Assembly: GCA_021796835.1 (NCBI GenBank)
Contig: JAKABO010000013.1
Location: forward strand, 1 to 53,863
From: Pseudomonadota bacterium
Lineage (GTDB): Bacteria > Pseudomonadota > Gammaproteobacteria > Burkholderiales > Ferrovaceae
Length of the DNA: 53,863 nucleotides
Direction of reading: 5' to 3'
Under the pieces are notes generated by a model. That model was not told where the DNA came from. It did no database searches and saw only the letters and a program-made list of their open reading frames with translations. A program made the position numbers and the translations under genes. Shown here one piece after another: positions 27,771-38,776 of the stretch (positions within the stretch are counted from its first letter, which is position 1; each line of letters opens with the position of its first letter).

Positions 27771-28433
27771 ATGTCGATATTGAGTGGTATGGGGGGGATC
27801 GGGGCAACGCTTGCCGCAGGTAACGTCCTGACTTCCGCCGTGTCCAGAAGGCATGGAGGCGGTCATGGGGAGGGGCAAACGGCCGCTGCGGTCTCAGGGT
27901 TTGCGGGAGGGACGCTTATGCCCTCCGTGGTGCAGTCCCTGCGTCAGGCCATTGGCACGGGCTCTTCGAGATCGACAGGCTCTGCTGTGTCCTCGCCTCC
28001 TGCAACGAGTGTTACAAATTCTCATTCATCGGGGAAGTCCCCTGAGCAGGCGTTGAATGCCTTCGTTCAGGCGCTTTTTTCCTCCCTGTATGGGGCAAAT
28101 AACGCGATTTCGACAAATTCTGCACAATCCGCGGGGCCGGCAGCGTCGACCGGATACCTCTCTGCGCCGGGTTCTCTGGAAAACCGCTTGAGTGGTTTGA
28201 TCCAGACGCTTTCCTTCGTAAATCCATCGTCCGTGCCGAGTCTGGCTGCGACAGGGGGGCAAGCGGGTGAGGCGGGTGTTTCCTCTCACGGGGCATTGCA
28301 ACAGGAGTTTCGCAATCTCTTGTCTGCTTACGGGGCGACACAGGGTCAAGCGACACTCAATGGATTTCTTACCTCATTGTCAAACAATTTGCGGAATAAT
28401 GGCGCCAGTTTGGGGTTCAATGCGATTGCTTGA
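27771..28433 (+). CDS. Gly/Ser/Ala-rich protein of unknown function
   Basis: The 220-aa product is not recognised. Residues 1-30 are small and apolar (MSILSGMGGIGATLAAGNVLTS). A Ser/Thr/Gly-rich middle part follows, with two amphipathic segments (PEQALNAFVQALFSSLYGANN and LENRLSGLIQTLSFVN). A helical C-terminal part (LQQEFRNLLSAYGATQGQ) ends the protein. No clear signal peptide or cysteine is present. The ribosome site (GAGG 14 nt upstream) is poor. The rplU promoter overlaps its stop codon. Real coding is likely but not certain. Confidence 0.6.
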   Translation: MSILSGMGGIGATLAAGNVLTSAVSRRHGGGHGEGQTAAAVSGFAGGTLMPSVVQSLRQAIGTGSSRSTGSAVSSPPATSVTNSHSSGKSPEQALNAFVQALFSSLYGANNAISTNSAQSAGPAASTGYLSAPGSLENRLSGLIQTLSFVNPSSVPSLAATGGQAGEAGVSSHGALQQEFRNLLSAYGATQGQATLNGFLTSLSNNLRNNGASLGFNAIA

Positions 28434-28458
28434 CAGGGTGGGTGTATGAGGTTAAAAT
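28430..28458 (+). promoter_or_regulatory. Sigma70-type promoter of rplU-rpmA
   Basis: TTGACA at 28430-28435 and TAAAAT at 28453-28458 with a 17-bp spacer, one of the best promoter matches in the window. The TTGACA includes the TGA stop of the upstream gene. Confidence 0.85.
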
Positions 28459-28491
28459 TCCATGTTCTGTGAATTTATCAAGGTGAATCCC

Positions 28492-28809
28492 ATGTATGCG
28501 GTCATCAAGACGGGCGGTAAGCAATATCGCGTTCAGTCCGGAGAGAAGTTGAAAGTAGAGCGGATCGAGGCAGAAGTTGGCTCTGAGATAGGCCTTGATC
28601 AGGTATTGATGATTGCAGATGGAGAGACCTTGCACGTCGGACGCCCTTTGGTAGAAGGGGCGAAGGTCGCGGCAACAGTGGTCAGTCACGGTCGTCACGA
28701 CAAGGTGCGCATCTTCAAAATGCGTCGCCGTAAACACTACCAGAAACATCAAGGACATCGGCAGAATTATACGGAACTGCAAATCGGTTCCATCACGACG
28801 GCAGTTTGA
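28492..28809 (+). CDS. rplU: 50S ribosomal protein L21
   Basis: L21 (105 aa) binds 23S rRNA. It is recognised by [25 protein letters not shown] and [23 protein letters not shown]. Start ATG 28492 is chosen from homologues; AAGGTGAATCCC precedes it. The open frame extends 10 codons upstream into the promoter leader. Confidence 0.97.
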   Translation: MYAVIKTGGKQYRVQSGEKLKVERIEAEVGSEIGLDQVLMIADGETLHVGRPLVEGAKVAATVVSHGRHDKVRIFKMRRRKHYQKHQGHRQNYTELQIGSITTAV

Positions 28810-28818
28810 GGTTAAAAC

Positions 28819-29088
28819 ATGGCACATAAAAAGGCAGGCGGGAGTTCCCGCAATGGACGTGACTCCGAATCGAAACGGTTGGGGGTCAAGGCCTATGGTG
28901 GGCAGCATGTCAGCGCGGGGAGCATCATCGTGCGGCAGCGGGGCACACGTATTCATCCGGGATCCAATGTTGGGATGGGAAAGGATCATACCCTCTTCGC
29001 CAAGGTGGAAGGGCATGTCGTATTCCGTAACAAGGGCCCACTCAACGACAAGATCGTCATCATTGAACCCTTGGCCAGCGTTGCTTGA
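28819..29088 (+). CDS. rpmA: 50S ribosomal protein L27
   Basis: L27 (89 aa) reaches the peptidyl transferase centre with its N-terminus. The sequence [22 protein letters not shown] and [24 protein letters not shown] is diagnostic. It begins MAHKKA, without the cleaved leader found in Firmicutes. It lies 9 nt after rplU. Confidence 0.98.
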   Translation: MAHKKAGGSSRNGRDSESKRLGVKAYGGQHVSAGSIIVRQRGTRIHPGSNVGMGKDHTLFAKVEGHVVFRNKGPLNDKIVIIEPLASVA

Positions 29089-29113
29089 TCGGGCGTTGCG
29101 ATTACAGGAAAAT

Positions 29114-29144
29114 AAAGCCCTATCCGTTGTGATAGGGCTTTTTT
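29114..29144 (+). terminator. Rho-independent terminator after rpmA
   Basis: AAAGCCCTATC (29114-29124) pairs with GATAGGGCTTT (29131-29141) around CGTTGT, followed by T's. obgE starts 6 nt after it, so read-through or a promoter inside rpmA must serve obgE. Confidence 0.92.
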
Positions 29145-29150
29145 ATTGAT

Positions 29151-30274
29151 ATGAAATTCATTGATGAAGCACGGATTCAAATTCATGCCGGAAAGGGTGG
29201 GGACGGCTCCGCCAGTTTTCGGCGCGAGAAGTATGTTCCCAGAGGCGGTCCCGATGGTGGGGACGGCGGGCGCGGGGGCAGTATCATCGCGGTCGCCGAT
29301 CGCAATATCAATACCCTTGTGGACTATCGTTTTGCGCGCATCCACCGGGCCAAAAATGGTGAACCCGGGCGGGGTGCGGATTGCAACGGGCGGGGCGCGC
29401 CGGATGTGATGCTCCGCATGCCCGTGGGAACCCTGATTCGGGAAGCCGAATCAGGCGCGATCATGGCAGATTTGACCCGGCACGGTCAGCAGGTGGTTCT
29501 GGCGCAGGGAGGACAGGGCGGGCTTGGTAATCTGCACTTCAAGTCCAGCACCAATCGTGCGCCCCGTCAGTTCACCAAGGGTGAAGCGGGGGAGGAAAAA
29601 GAGTTACAACTCGAACTCAAGGTGCTGGCGGATATCGGTCTGCTGGGGTACCCCAATGCGGGCAAATCGACGTTCATTCGTGCGGTTTCTGCGGCCCGTC
29701 CCAAGGTGGCCGACTACCCTTTTACCACGCTTCAACCTCACCTTGGCGTGGTCCGGGTGGATGATGCGCGCAGTTTTGTCATAGCGGATATTCCGGGTTT
29801 GATTGAAGGCGCATCGGAAGGCGCTGGATTGGGACATCAATTTTTGCGACATCTGACGCGCACCCGTTTGTTGCTGCATCTGGTGGATTGTGCCCCACTC
29901 GATGAAGAAATCGATCTGGTGGGACAGGCTCGAGCCTTGAGCAATGAATTGCTCAAATATGATGAGACGCTTCATGCCAAGCCGCGTTGGATCCTTCTCA
30001 ACAAAATGGATATGCTCTCCGAGGAGGCGCGCTCTGAAGTCAGGACGCTTTTTGAACAGTCTTTAGGGCCTCAACGGTTCTTTGAGTTGTCGGCGTTGAC
30101 GGGAGAAGGATGTCGGGAACTGTGTTTTGCGATCATGGAGCATCTTCAGGAAATGAGGGCACAGAATCCGGAGGCTGATGAACCGGTGAGCGATGAGTCG
30201 ACAAGCCCCCCGTCTGACCTGGGTGCTGAGTCAGGTCCGGATCGGCACGCATCTGATGCCTCAGAGAGCGAGGA

Positions 30275-30278
<4 letters not shown>
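29151..30278 (+). CDS. obgE: GTPase ObgE/CgtA
   Basis: Essential GTPase for late 50S assembly and stress signalling. The 375-aa protein has the glycine-rich Obg fold ([23 protein letters not shown]) and a G domain with P-loop GYPNAGKST near residue 166, switch [16 protein letters not shown], and NKMD. The C-terminal tail from about 340 is acidic and Ser-rich and differs between species. Start ATG 29151 lies directly behind the rpmA terminator with no good Shine-Dalgarno. Overlaps proB by 4 nt. Confidence 0.96.
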
Positions 30279-32921
<2,643 letters not shown>

Positions 32922-32924
32922 GTT

Positions 32925-34493
32925 ATGTCCCGCCAGAAAATTCTGATTCTTGACTTCGGGGCCCAGTACGTCCAGTTGATTGCGCGGCGCGTTCGGGAGG
33001 CTGGGGTCTATTGTGAATTACATCCTTGGGATGTTACCGATCAATTCGTGCGGGAATTTGCGCCGCAGGGCGTGATCTTGTCCGGAGGACCGTCTTCGGT
33101 GACGACTGGGCATGAGGCCCCTCGTGCCCCGCAGTCCGTGTTTGAGTTGGGTGTTCCCGTTCTGGGAATTTGTTATGGGATGCAGACCATGGCTGCCCAA
33201 CTGGGCGGTCAGGTGGAAAATGCCGTCGTGCGCGAATTTGGGCATGCGACCGTCCAGACATTGGGGGATTCTTCCCTGTTTGCCGGGTTGTCTGATCAGG
33301 AAGGTCCGCACGGAGAATCCCTGCTGTCGGTATGGATGAGTCACGGCGATAAAGTAACTTCACTGCCTCCAGGGTTTTTTGTCAGTGCGGCGAATGCAGC
33401 GACCCCGATCGCGGCCATGGCCGATGAAACCCGTCATTTCTACGGGGTTCAGTTCCATCCGGAAGTGACCCACACAGCGCAGGGGAAAGCGCTTTTGACC
33501 CGTTTTGTGAGGGATATCTGCGGCCTCTCTGCAGATTGGACCATGCCCCATTTCATCACTCAGGCGGTGCAGGAAATCCGGGACCAGGTCGGCACGGATG
33601 AAGTCATTCTCGGACTTTCCGGCGGCGTGGATTCTTCAGTAGCGGCGGTTCTCATCCACAAGGCGATTGGTCCACAGTTGACCTGTGTTTTTGTGGACCA
33701 TGGCTTATTGCGTTACCGGGAAGCCGAGGAAGTCATGGCCACCTTCGCCCAGCACCTTGGTCTCAAGGTGATTCACGTGGATGCCCGAGCAACCTTTATG
33801 GGGCATCTGGCAGGCGTCACAGACCCTGAACAGAAACGAAAAATCATTGGTCGTGAATTCGTCGAGGTTTTTCAGCGCGAAGCCGAACGCTTGCTGCAGG
33901 CCAAGTGGTTGGCTCAAGGAACCATCTATCCGGACGTCATTGAATCCGCCGGCTCCAAAAACGGCAAAGCCCAGAATATCAAATCCCACCATAATGTGGG
34001 CGGGCTTCCCGATACGCTTCATCTGAAACTGCTTGAGCCCTTGCGCGATCTGTTCAAGGATGAAGTACGCGCCCTGGGGGTGGAACTGGGGCTTCCTTCC
34101 GAAATGGTTCATCGTCACCCCTTTCCGGGGCCGGGTATGGGCGTGCGCGTACTGGGCGAAGTGTCTCCTCACTTTGTTGATCTGCTGCAGCGTGCCGATG
34201 CCATCTTTATCGAAGAATTGCGCTCTTCGGGGTGGTATGACCAGGTTTCCCAGGCTTTCGCGGTGTTCTTGCCCGTGCGTTCTGTAGGTGTCATGGGGGA
34301 CGGGCGGACTTATGAACATGTCGTGGCTTTGCGTGCCGTGGTCACCAGCGACTTCATGACAGCCCACTGGGCCGAACTCCCTTACGCTCTGCTGGGAAAA
34401 GTTTCCAATAGAATCATCAATGAGGTACGTGGAATCAACCGCGTGGTGTACGATATTTCCGGGAAACCCCCTGCTACCATAGAGTGGGAGTGA
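32925..34493 (+). CDS. guaA: GMP synthase (glutamine-hydrolysing)
   Basis: Converts XMP to GMP. The 522-aa protein has an N-terminal class I glutamine amidotransferase domain (nucleophile Cys in GICYGMQ, His-Glu in QFHPEVTH), an ATP pyrophosphatase domain ([11 protein letters not shown]) and the C-terminal dimerisation domain. The end [12 protein letters not shown] is canonical, so the gene is complete. Last gene of the conserved block before the accessory region. Confidence 0.98.
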   Translation: MSRQKILILDFGAQYVQLIARRVREAGVYCELHPWDVTDQFVREFAPQGVILSGGPSSVTTGHEAPRAPQSVFELGVPVLGICYGMQTMAAQLGGQVENAVVREFGHATVQTLGDSSLFAGLSDQEGPHGESLLSVWMSHGDKVTSLPPGFFVSAANAATPIAAMADETRHFYGVQFHPEVTHTAQGKALLTRFVRDICGLSADWTMPHFITQAVQEIRDQVGTDEVILGLSGGVDSSVAAVLIHKAIGPQLTCVFVDHGLLRYREAEEVMATFAQHLGLKVIHVDARATFMGHLAGVTDPEQKRKIIGREFVEVFQREAERLLQAKWLAQGTIYPDVIESAGSKNGKAQNIKSHHNVGGLPDTLHLKLLEPLRDLFKDEVRALGVELGLPSEMVHRHPFPGPGMGVRVLGEVSPHFVDLLQRADAIFIEELRSSGWYDQVSQAFAVFLPVRSVGVMGDGRTYEHVVALRAVVTSDFMTAHWAELPYALLGKVSNRIINEVRGINRVVYDISGKPPATIEWE

Positions 34494-34637
34494 ATTGACG
34501 TCTTTCGAGGACTGTCGCCAGTTCGTCCACCGGACGCTTACAGACAATAAATCTGACAACATTGGTAAACTCTGGCAGCAACTTTCATTCAGGCGTGCCT
34601 GGTTTCACCCAAAAAGTTCATGGTATTTTCGTTTGTA

Positions 34638-35054
34638 TCAGGCAATCTGAACGTGAACGTGCTTGCCGAGCACGTTGGCAGCAGCTTCGATCTGGTCGAG
34701 TTTTGAGGCGTGACGCAGGTCAAACAAGCGATCAACTTGCGGCATATGCCACCCCAAGCGGCGGGCGAGTTCTGCCTTCTTGATTCCCTGATCGGTCATC
34801 GCTTGGTAAACGCCCAACTTGGCGCATTCCAGCGCCAGTGGCCGCACGGTCTTTTGTCCTTCTGCTGGCTGACTGGCGGCGGGAAGAGGTTTGCGGGCAT
34901 CAACGTAGAACGACAAGCCGGTTTCCAGCGCGTCGACTGCGTTCAGCAGGGCTTCATCTTCATCGGCGCCGAAAGTGATGGCTTCGGGCACGTCGGCAAA
35001 CGTGACCAGCACAGTGCCGTCATCGGGGGTCAAGGTCACGGGGTAGTCGAACAT
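34638..35054 (-). CDS. hicB: HicB family antitoxin
   Basis: Antitoxin that neutralises HicA and represses its own operon. The 138-aa protein has a HicB-like RNase H fold (FDYPVTLTPDDGTVLVTFADVPEAITFGADEDEAL) and a C-terminal helix-turn-helix (IKKAELARRLGWHMPQVDRLFD). Start ATG 35054 has GGAG 6 nt upstream. The frame stays open to an ATG at 35069 that overlaps the hicA stop, which is an alternative. Translationally linked to hicA. Confidence 0.9.
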   Translation of the reverse strand: MFDYPVTLTPDDGTVLVTFADVPEAITFGADEDEALLNAVDALETGLSFYVDARKPLPAASQPAEGQKTVRPLALECAKLGVYQAMTDQGIKKAELARRLGWHMPQVDRLFDLRHASKLDQIEAAANVLGKHVHVQIA

Positions 35055-35065
35055 CATTCTCTCCT

Positions 35066-35248
35066 TCACTTCATCAAACCAAGCTGTCGTTTGATCGCGG
35101 CTTCTAGCCCTTTACCAAGTTCGGCGGTACCGTGCATGGGTAGGGAAGACTGCTTGCCATTCAGAAACACCTTCAGGTGCGAACCCTTACCGGGCTGGAA
35201 AGTCGCGCCCTGTTGCTCTAGCCATTTCCTCATCTGCTTGGAGTTCAT
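35066..35248 (-). CDS. hicA: HicA mRNA interferase toxin
   Basis: Toxin RNase of the dsRBD-like fold. The 60-aa protein begins MNSKQMRKWLEQQGATF like other HicA proteins and carries the catalytic histidine His24 in GKGSHLKV. Order toxin then antitoxin is typical for hicAB. The promoter -10 lies only 6 bp from the ATG and no Shine-Dalgarno is visible, so translation may be leaderless. Confidence 0.92.
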   Translation of the reverse strand: MNSKQMRKWLEQQGATFQPGKGSHLKVFLNGKQSSLPMHGTAELGKGLEAAIKRQLGLMK

Positions 35249-35254
35249 AGGCGA

Positions 35255-35298
35255 AGAATAACAGAAGTGTTGTGTTTGTCAAGTGGAATGCAACACTT
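35255..35298 (-). promoter_or_regulatory. hicAB promoter and operator
   Basis: On the minus strand, TTGACA (complement of 35277-35282), a 16-bp spacer ending in TGT, and TATTCT (complement of 35255-35260) form an extended -10 promoter. AAGTGTTG (35265-35272) and CAACACTT (35291-35298) are perfect inverted arms that flank the -35, with the left arm in the spacer. That fits autorepression by HicB. Confidence 0.8.
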
Positions 35299-35508
35299 AT
35301 GTTATTTTTCGTGCTGCCAAGGGGGGACACCTCCACCATTCACGGCGAAATCCTATCCCGCTGAAATCAGCAAGGTGGCCTGGTCGGACGCTTGCACAAG
35401 AACAAATAATTGGAATACACAACTGGACACCGACGCATTATGTTCGATACCGTCCAGACAGGTTCCATATTTTATTCCATGGTGCTCGGTGCCCTCCCAT
35501 AAGATCCT
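35299..35508. other. Gene-free interval downstream of hicAB operator
   Basis: No supported gene. An open frame on the plus strand runs through it into the next gene in the wrong phase and has no Shine-Dalgarno. The stretch may be a fragment left by past insertion, but I could not identify an element. Confidence 0.35.
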
Positions 35509-35520
35509 GGAGTTATGGAT

Positions 35521-38181
35521 ATGCAAACGCCAACTTCCTTGCCGCTCACAGACCCAGCACTTAGAGCGCTACGAACATCCGAAAGTAGTTACCGTCGATT
35601 GTTTGAAACTGCCCAGGACGGGATCATGCTTCTTAACGTTGATACGGCCCAGATTGAAGATGTCAACCCCTATTTGGTCAATATGCTGGGTTACACGCAT
35701 GCGGAGTTTCTGGGGAAAAGGTTATGGGAAGTGGGGCCGTTTTCGGACAGATTCAAGAGCAAAGAAATGTTTGCGGAACTGCAAACAAATGGGTATGTCC
35801 GGTACGAGGATCTTCCTCTCAAAACAAAATCAGGGGAACGGGTTCAGGTTGAATTCGTTAGTAATACCTACGACTGCGATGGTATCCGGGTCATTCAGTG
35901 CAACATTCGTGATATTACCAAACGCAAGGCAGCCGAGGCGGAAATCCAGCGGCGCACGCATCTCTATTCTGCGCTGAGCCAGTGCAACAAGGCGATTGTG
36001 CACTGTACCAGCGAGGAAGAGTTGTTCCTGAAAATCTGCTGTGCGGCGGTGCGGTTTGGAAGGATGAAGATGGCCTGGATCGGCCTCATCGATGCCGAGA
36101 CGCTCGTGGTGCGACCGGTCTGCAGTATCGGTAGCGGCGTCGAGGAGTTGGGAAATATCGAGATCTCGGCAGACGTTGATAGCCCCTTCGGGCACGGCCC
36201 CATCGGTACCGCCATTCGCGAAAACCGGACGATCTGGAGCCAGGATTTCATGAATGATCCACTCAATGCCCCATGGCAAGAACATGCCGCGCGCGGTGGT
36301 TGGGCGGCCTCGGCATCGCTGCCGCTGCACCGGAATGGTGTCGTTATTGGTGCTTTTTCCTTGTATGCAGGCGAAATCAATGCGTTCGATGAAGCCGCGT
36401 GCGACCTGCTGGTTGAAATGGCAAACGATATTAGTTTTGCACTGGGCAATTTCGCTAACGAGACTGCGCGCAGGCAGGCGGAGCAGGACCTGCGCATTGC
36501 CGCCATCGCTTTCGAAACACAGGAAGGCATCATCATCACCGATGCACATAACGTCATCCTGCGCATCAACAAATCTTTCACCCGCCAGACCGGGTACAGT
36601 GCCGAGGAAGCCGTCGGAAAAACCCCCGCTCTGCTCAAGTCTGGGAGGCAGGATGCTGAATTCTATCGACAAATGTGGGAAACTCTGGCCCAGGACCACT
36701 ACTGGCACGACGAAATCTGGAACCGGCGCAAAAATGGAGAAATCTATCTGGATTGGCTCACCATTACGGTAGTGACTGACGTCGAAGGTAAAGTCACGAA
36801 TTATGTCGGTTCCTTTTCCGACCTCTCCCAATTCAAGAAAGACGAAGCCGCGATCCACGCCCTGGCATTTTATGATCCATTGACTGGTCTACCCAACCGG
36901 CGCCTGTTGGTCGAGCGCCTGCAGCATACCTTTGCCGCCAGTGCGCGTGATCACAACCACGCCGCCCTCCTGTTCATCGATCTCGACAACTTCAAGATTC
37001 TCAACGATACCAAGGGTCATAATATCGGCGACCTATTGCTGATCGAGGTGGCCAGTCGGCTGCGGGCCTGTGTACGTGAAGGGGACACTGTGGCGAGGCT
37101 GGGGGGCGATGAGTTCATCGTCATACTGCAGGGATTGGATGAAGAGTCTTTGCAAGCTGCTGCCCAGGCGGAAATTATCTGCGACAAAATACTTGTCGCC
37201 ATCAGTCAGCCCCGTTATTTGCTGGCAGATGACGAATATCAAAGTTCCGCCAGCATTGGAATCAGCCTGTTTTGCAATCAGGAGGTCACGGTAGACGAAT
37301 TGCTCAAACGCGCTGATACTGCCATGTACCAGGCAAAGAACGCCGGACGCAATAGCCTGCGTTTTTATGACCCGGCCATGCAGGTTGTACTGGAGGCTCG
37401 CACGGCATTGGAAAGTGATTTGCGTCGTGCCCTGTCGGAGAACCAGTTCAGGCTACACTACCAAATGCAGGTTAGCCGTACCGGCCATATTTTCGGAGCC
37501 GAGGTGTTGATCCGTTGGCAGCATCCGCAACGGGGCCTGGTTTCACCCCTGCAGTTCATCCCGTTGGCCGAAGAAACGGGGCTGATCCTGCCCATCGGGC
37601 GGTGGGTGCTGGAAACGGCTTGTGCCCAACTCAAGATATGGGAAGCCGACCCGCTCACCTGTGATCTGCAACTTGCCATCAACGTCAGCGCACAACAATT
37701 TCACCAGCCTGATTTCGTCGAGCAGGTACGCCAGACGTTGCACAGACATGCGCTCAACCCCAACCGGATCAAACTCGAACTCACGGAGAGTCTGGTTCTG
37801 GACAACATCGATGACACCATCGCCAAGATGCAAGCGCTCAGACAGAGTGGGGTGCGTTTCTCCATGGATGACTTCGGCACTGGCTACTCATCGTTGTCTT
37901 ATCTGACCCAGTTGCCGCTCGCCCAGTTGAAAATTGATCAGTCCTTCGTGCGCAACATCGGCGTAAAACACAGTGATTCGATCATCGTGCAGACCATCAT
38001 CGGCATGGCTAATAACCTGGAGATGGAGGTGATCGCCGAAGGGGTGGAGACGGAAGAGCAGCGCGTATTTCTGGAGCAACATGGTTGCATTTTCTACCAA
38101 GGATACCTGTTCGGTAGACCGATGCCTGTTGAGGAATTCGAGGAAAAACTGGGAAGTTTGCAGCGGTTTCCAGTGATATGA
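35521..38181 (+). CDS. PAS-GAF-PAS-GGDEF-EAL bifunctional c-di-GMP protein
   Basis: Cytoplasmic sensor (886 aa) that may make and degrade c-di-GMP. Order: PAS (about 20-135, ending NIRDITKRKAAEAEI), GAF (about 150-315, with FGHGPIGTAIRENRTIW), PAS (about 320-440), GGDEF (about 445-620, active RLGGDEF and I-site REGD five residues earlier), EAL (about 630-880). The EAL signature reads EVL, and the other catalytic motifs ELTES, DDFGTGYSSL, KIDQSFV and EGVET are intact, so phosphodiesterase activity is plausible. ATG 35521 has GGAG 8 nt upstream; ATG 35515 is too close to it. No transmembrane segment is seen. The gene stands alone beside hicAB. Confidence 0.94.
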   Translation: MQTPTSLPLTDPALRALRTSESSYRRLFETAQDGIMLLNVDTAQIEDVNPYLVNMLGYTHAEFLGKRLWEVGPFSDRFKSKEMFAELQTNGYVRYEDLPLKTKSGERVQVEFVSNTYDCDGIRVIQCNIRDITKRKAAEAEIQRRTHLYSALSQCNKAIVHCTSEEELFLKICCAAVRFGRMKMAWIGLIDAETLVVRPVCSIGSGVEELGNIEISADVDSPFGHGPIGTAIRENRTIWSQDFMNDPLNAPWQEHAARGGWAASASLPLHRNGVVIGAFSLYAGEINAFDEAACDLLVEMANDISFALGNFANETARRQAEQDLRIAAIAFETQEGIIITDAHNVILRINKSFTRQTGYSAEEAVGKTPALLKSGRQDAEFYRQMWETLAQDHYWHDEIWNRRKNGEIYLDWLTITVVTDVEGKVTNYVGSFSDLSQFKKDEAAIHALAFYDPLTGLPNRRLLVERLQHTFAASARDHNHAALLFIDLDNFKILNDTKGHNIGDLLLIEVASRLRACVREGDTVARLGGDEFIVILQGLDEESLQAAAQAEIICDKILVAISQPRYLLADDEYQSSASIGISLFCNQEVTVDELLKRADTAMYQAKNAGRNSLRFYDPAMQVVLEARTALESDLRRALSENQFRLHYQMQVSRTGHIFGAEVLIRWQHPQRGLVSPLQFIPLAEETGLILPIGRWVLETACAQLKIWEADPLTCDLQLAINVSAQQFHQPDFVEQVRQTLHRHALNPNRIKLELTESLVLDNIDDTIAKMQALRQSGVRFSMDDFGTGYSSLSYLTQLPLAQLKIDQSFVRNIGVKHSDSIIVQTIIGMANNLEMEVIAEGVETEEQRVFLEQHGCIFYQGYLFGRPMPVEEFEEKLGSLQRFPVI

Positions 38182-38256
38182 AACAGCCGCTGTCGCGCTG
38201 CGAGAAGCGCTCTGATTTTCAGGGATCGTTTTTCAGTGAAGGTCGATTCACTAAAA

Positions 38257-38300
38257 CCAGCGATGCATCATCTTGCGGGGGGTATGAGGTGCATCGCTGG
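38257..38300 (-). terminator. Terminator of the 31-aa gene (minus strand)
   Basis: CCAGCGATGCA and TGCATCGCTGG (38257-38267, 38290-38300) are perfect 11-bp arms around 22 nt. Read on the minus strand they are followed by TTTTAG and lie 15 nt after the stop of the 31-aa gene. On the plus strand no T-run follows. Confidence 0.7.
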
Positions 38301-38315
38301 AAGGGTAATGCCTGA

Positions 38316-38411
38316 TTATTTTTTGCGTTGCCAGTTGGCGTTGTCAGCAATGAAACAGAATAAGGCAGTTCCCACGATTCCAATGATTTCATACATCACG
38401 ATGTTACCCAT
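38316..38411 (-). CDS. 31-aa single-pass membrane protein, unannotated
   Basis: Sequence starts MGNIVMYEIIGIVGTALFC and ends NANWQRKK. Residues about 5-22 form one short hydrophobic helix, and the C-terminal end is basic, so the protein should sit in the inner membrane with its C-terminus inside. A perfect GAGGAGA lies 8 nt before the ATG and a hairpin terminator follows the stop. An FNR-type box is centred about 98 nt upstream of the start codon. I do not recognise a family; it resembles in size the small subunits of respiratory oxidases (CydX-like), but no sequence match is evident. Too short for ordinary gene callers. Confidence 0.65.
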   Translation of the reverse strand: MGNIVMYEIIGIVGTALFCFIADNANWQRKK

Positions 38412-38502
38412 GGCGCAATCTCCTCAAATTTTTGTCTGAATGCGATACCGTTCTATCCCGCCGATTATTTTTTGGTAGGACGGCCTGATTTTAACCATAA
38501 AT

Positions 38503-38516
38503 TTGATTAAGATCAA
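38503..38516. promoter_or_regulatory. Perfect FNR/ANR-type box
   Basis: TTGAT-TAAG-ATCAA matches the FNR consensus TTGATnnnnATCAA at all ten fixed positions. It lies in AT-rich sequence between the 31-aa gene and tRNA-Lys(CUU). It could act on the minus strand gene or, at about -61 from a TATAAC at 38558-38563, on a plus-strand transcript. Confidence 0.75.
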
Positions 38517-38589
38517 ATAAAAATAATGAAAAATATGGTAGCGCTTGACCTTTATGTATAACTAATTGAACCGATGGGTTTTTTATTGA

Positions 38590-38624
38590 GACCTTTGAAT
38601 CGTTCTCCGTGCGATTCAAAGGTC
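38590..38624 (+). repeat. 13-bp perfect stem-loop before tRNA-Lys(CUU)
   Basis: GACCTTTGAATCG (38590-38602) pairs perfectly with CGATTCAAAGGTC (38612-38624) around a 9-nt loop. A G-rich run follows on the plus strand and no T-run on either. It could be part of a short RNA or a block between neighbouring transcripts. Confidence 0.6.
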
Positions 38625-38653
38625 GGGCGGGGGGGAGGAAGGCAAAAAGTCGC

Positions 38654-38684
38654 TTGATGCCGAGTGGGAGAATTCTGCTATAAT
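38654..38684 (+). promoter_or_regulatory. Promoter of tRNA-Lys(CUU)
   Basis: TTGATG (38654-38659), 19 bp, then TGC and TATAAT (38679-38684), an extended -10 promoter 16 nt before the tRNA. A GC-rich segment follows the -10, as in stable RNA promoters. Confidence 0.75.
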
Positions 38685-38700
38685 GCCCGCTTCATGGCGT

Positions 38701-38776
38701 GGGTCGTTAGCTCAGTTGGTAGAGCAGCGGACTCTTAATCCGTTGGTCGAAGGTTCGAATCCTTCACGGCCCACCA
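38701..38776 (+). tRNA. tRNA-Lys (anticodon CTT)
   Basis: 76-nt cloverleaf with encoded CCA. Acceptor GGGTCGT/ACGGCCC has one T-G pair; the T-stem GAAGG/CCTTC is fully paired. Anticodon loop CTCTTAA. It differs from the UUU isoacceptor at 26219-26294 at six positions, including the wobble base, which suggests duplication. Confidence 0.95.

Noticed and set aside
35299-35508. Possible insertion sequence remnant
   Set aside because: No terminal inverted repeats, target duplications or transposase motif could be shown by eye.
35267-35977. 236-codon plus-strand frame upstream of and into the PAS-GAF gene
   Set aside because: Overlaps the well-supported PAS domain in another phase; Cys/Trp/Arg-rich composition and no ribosome site.
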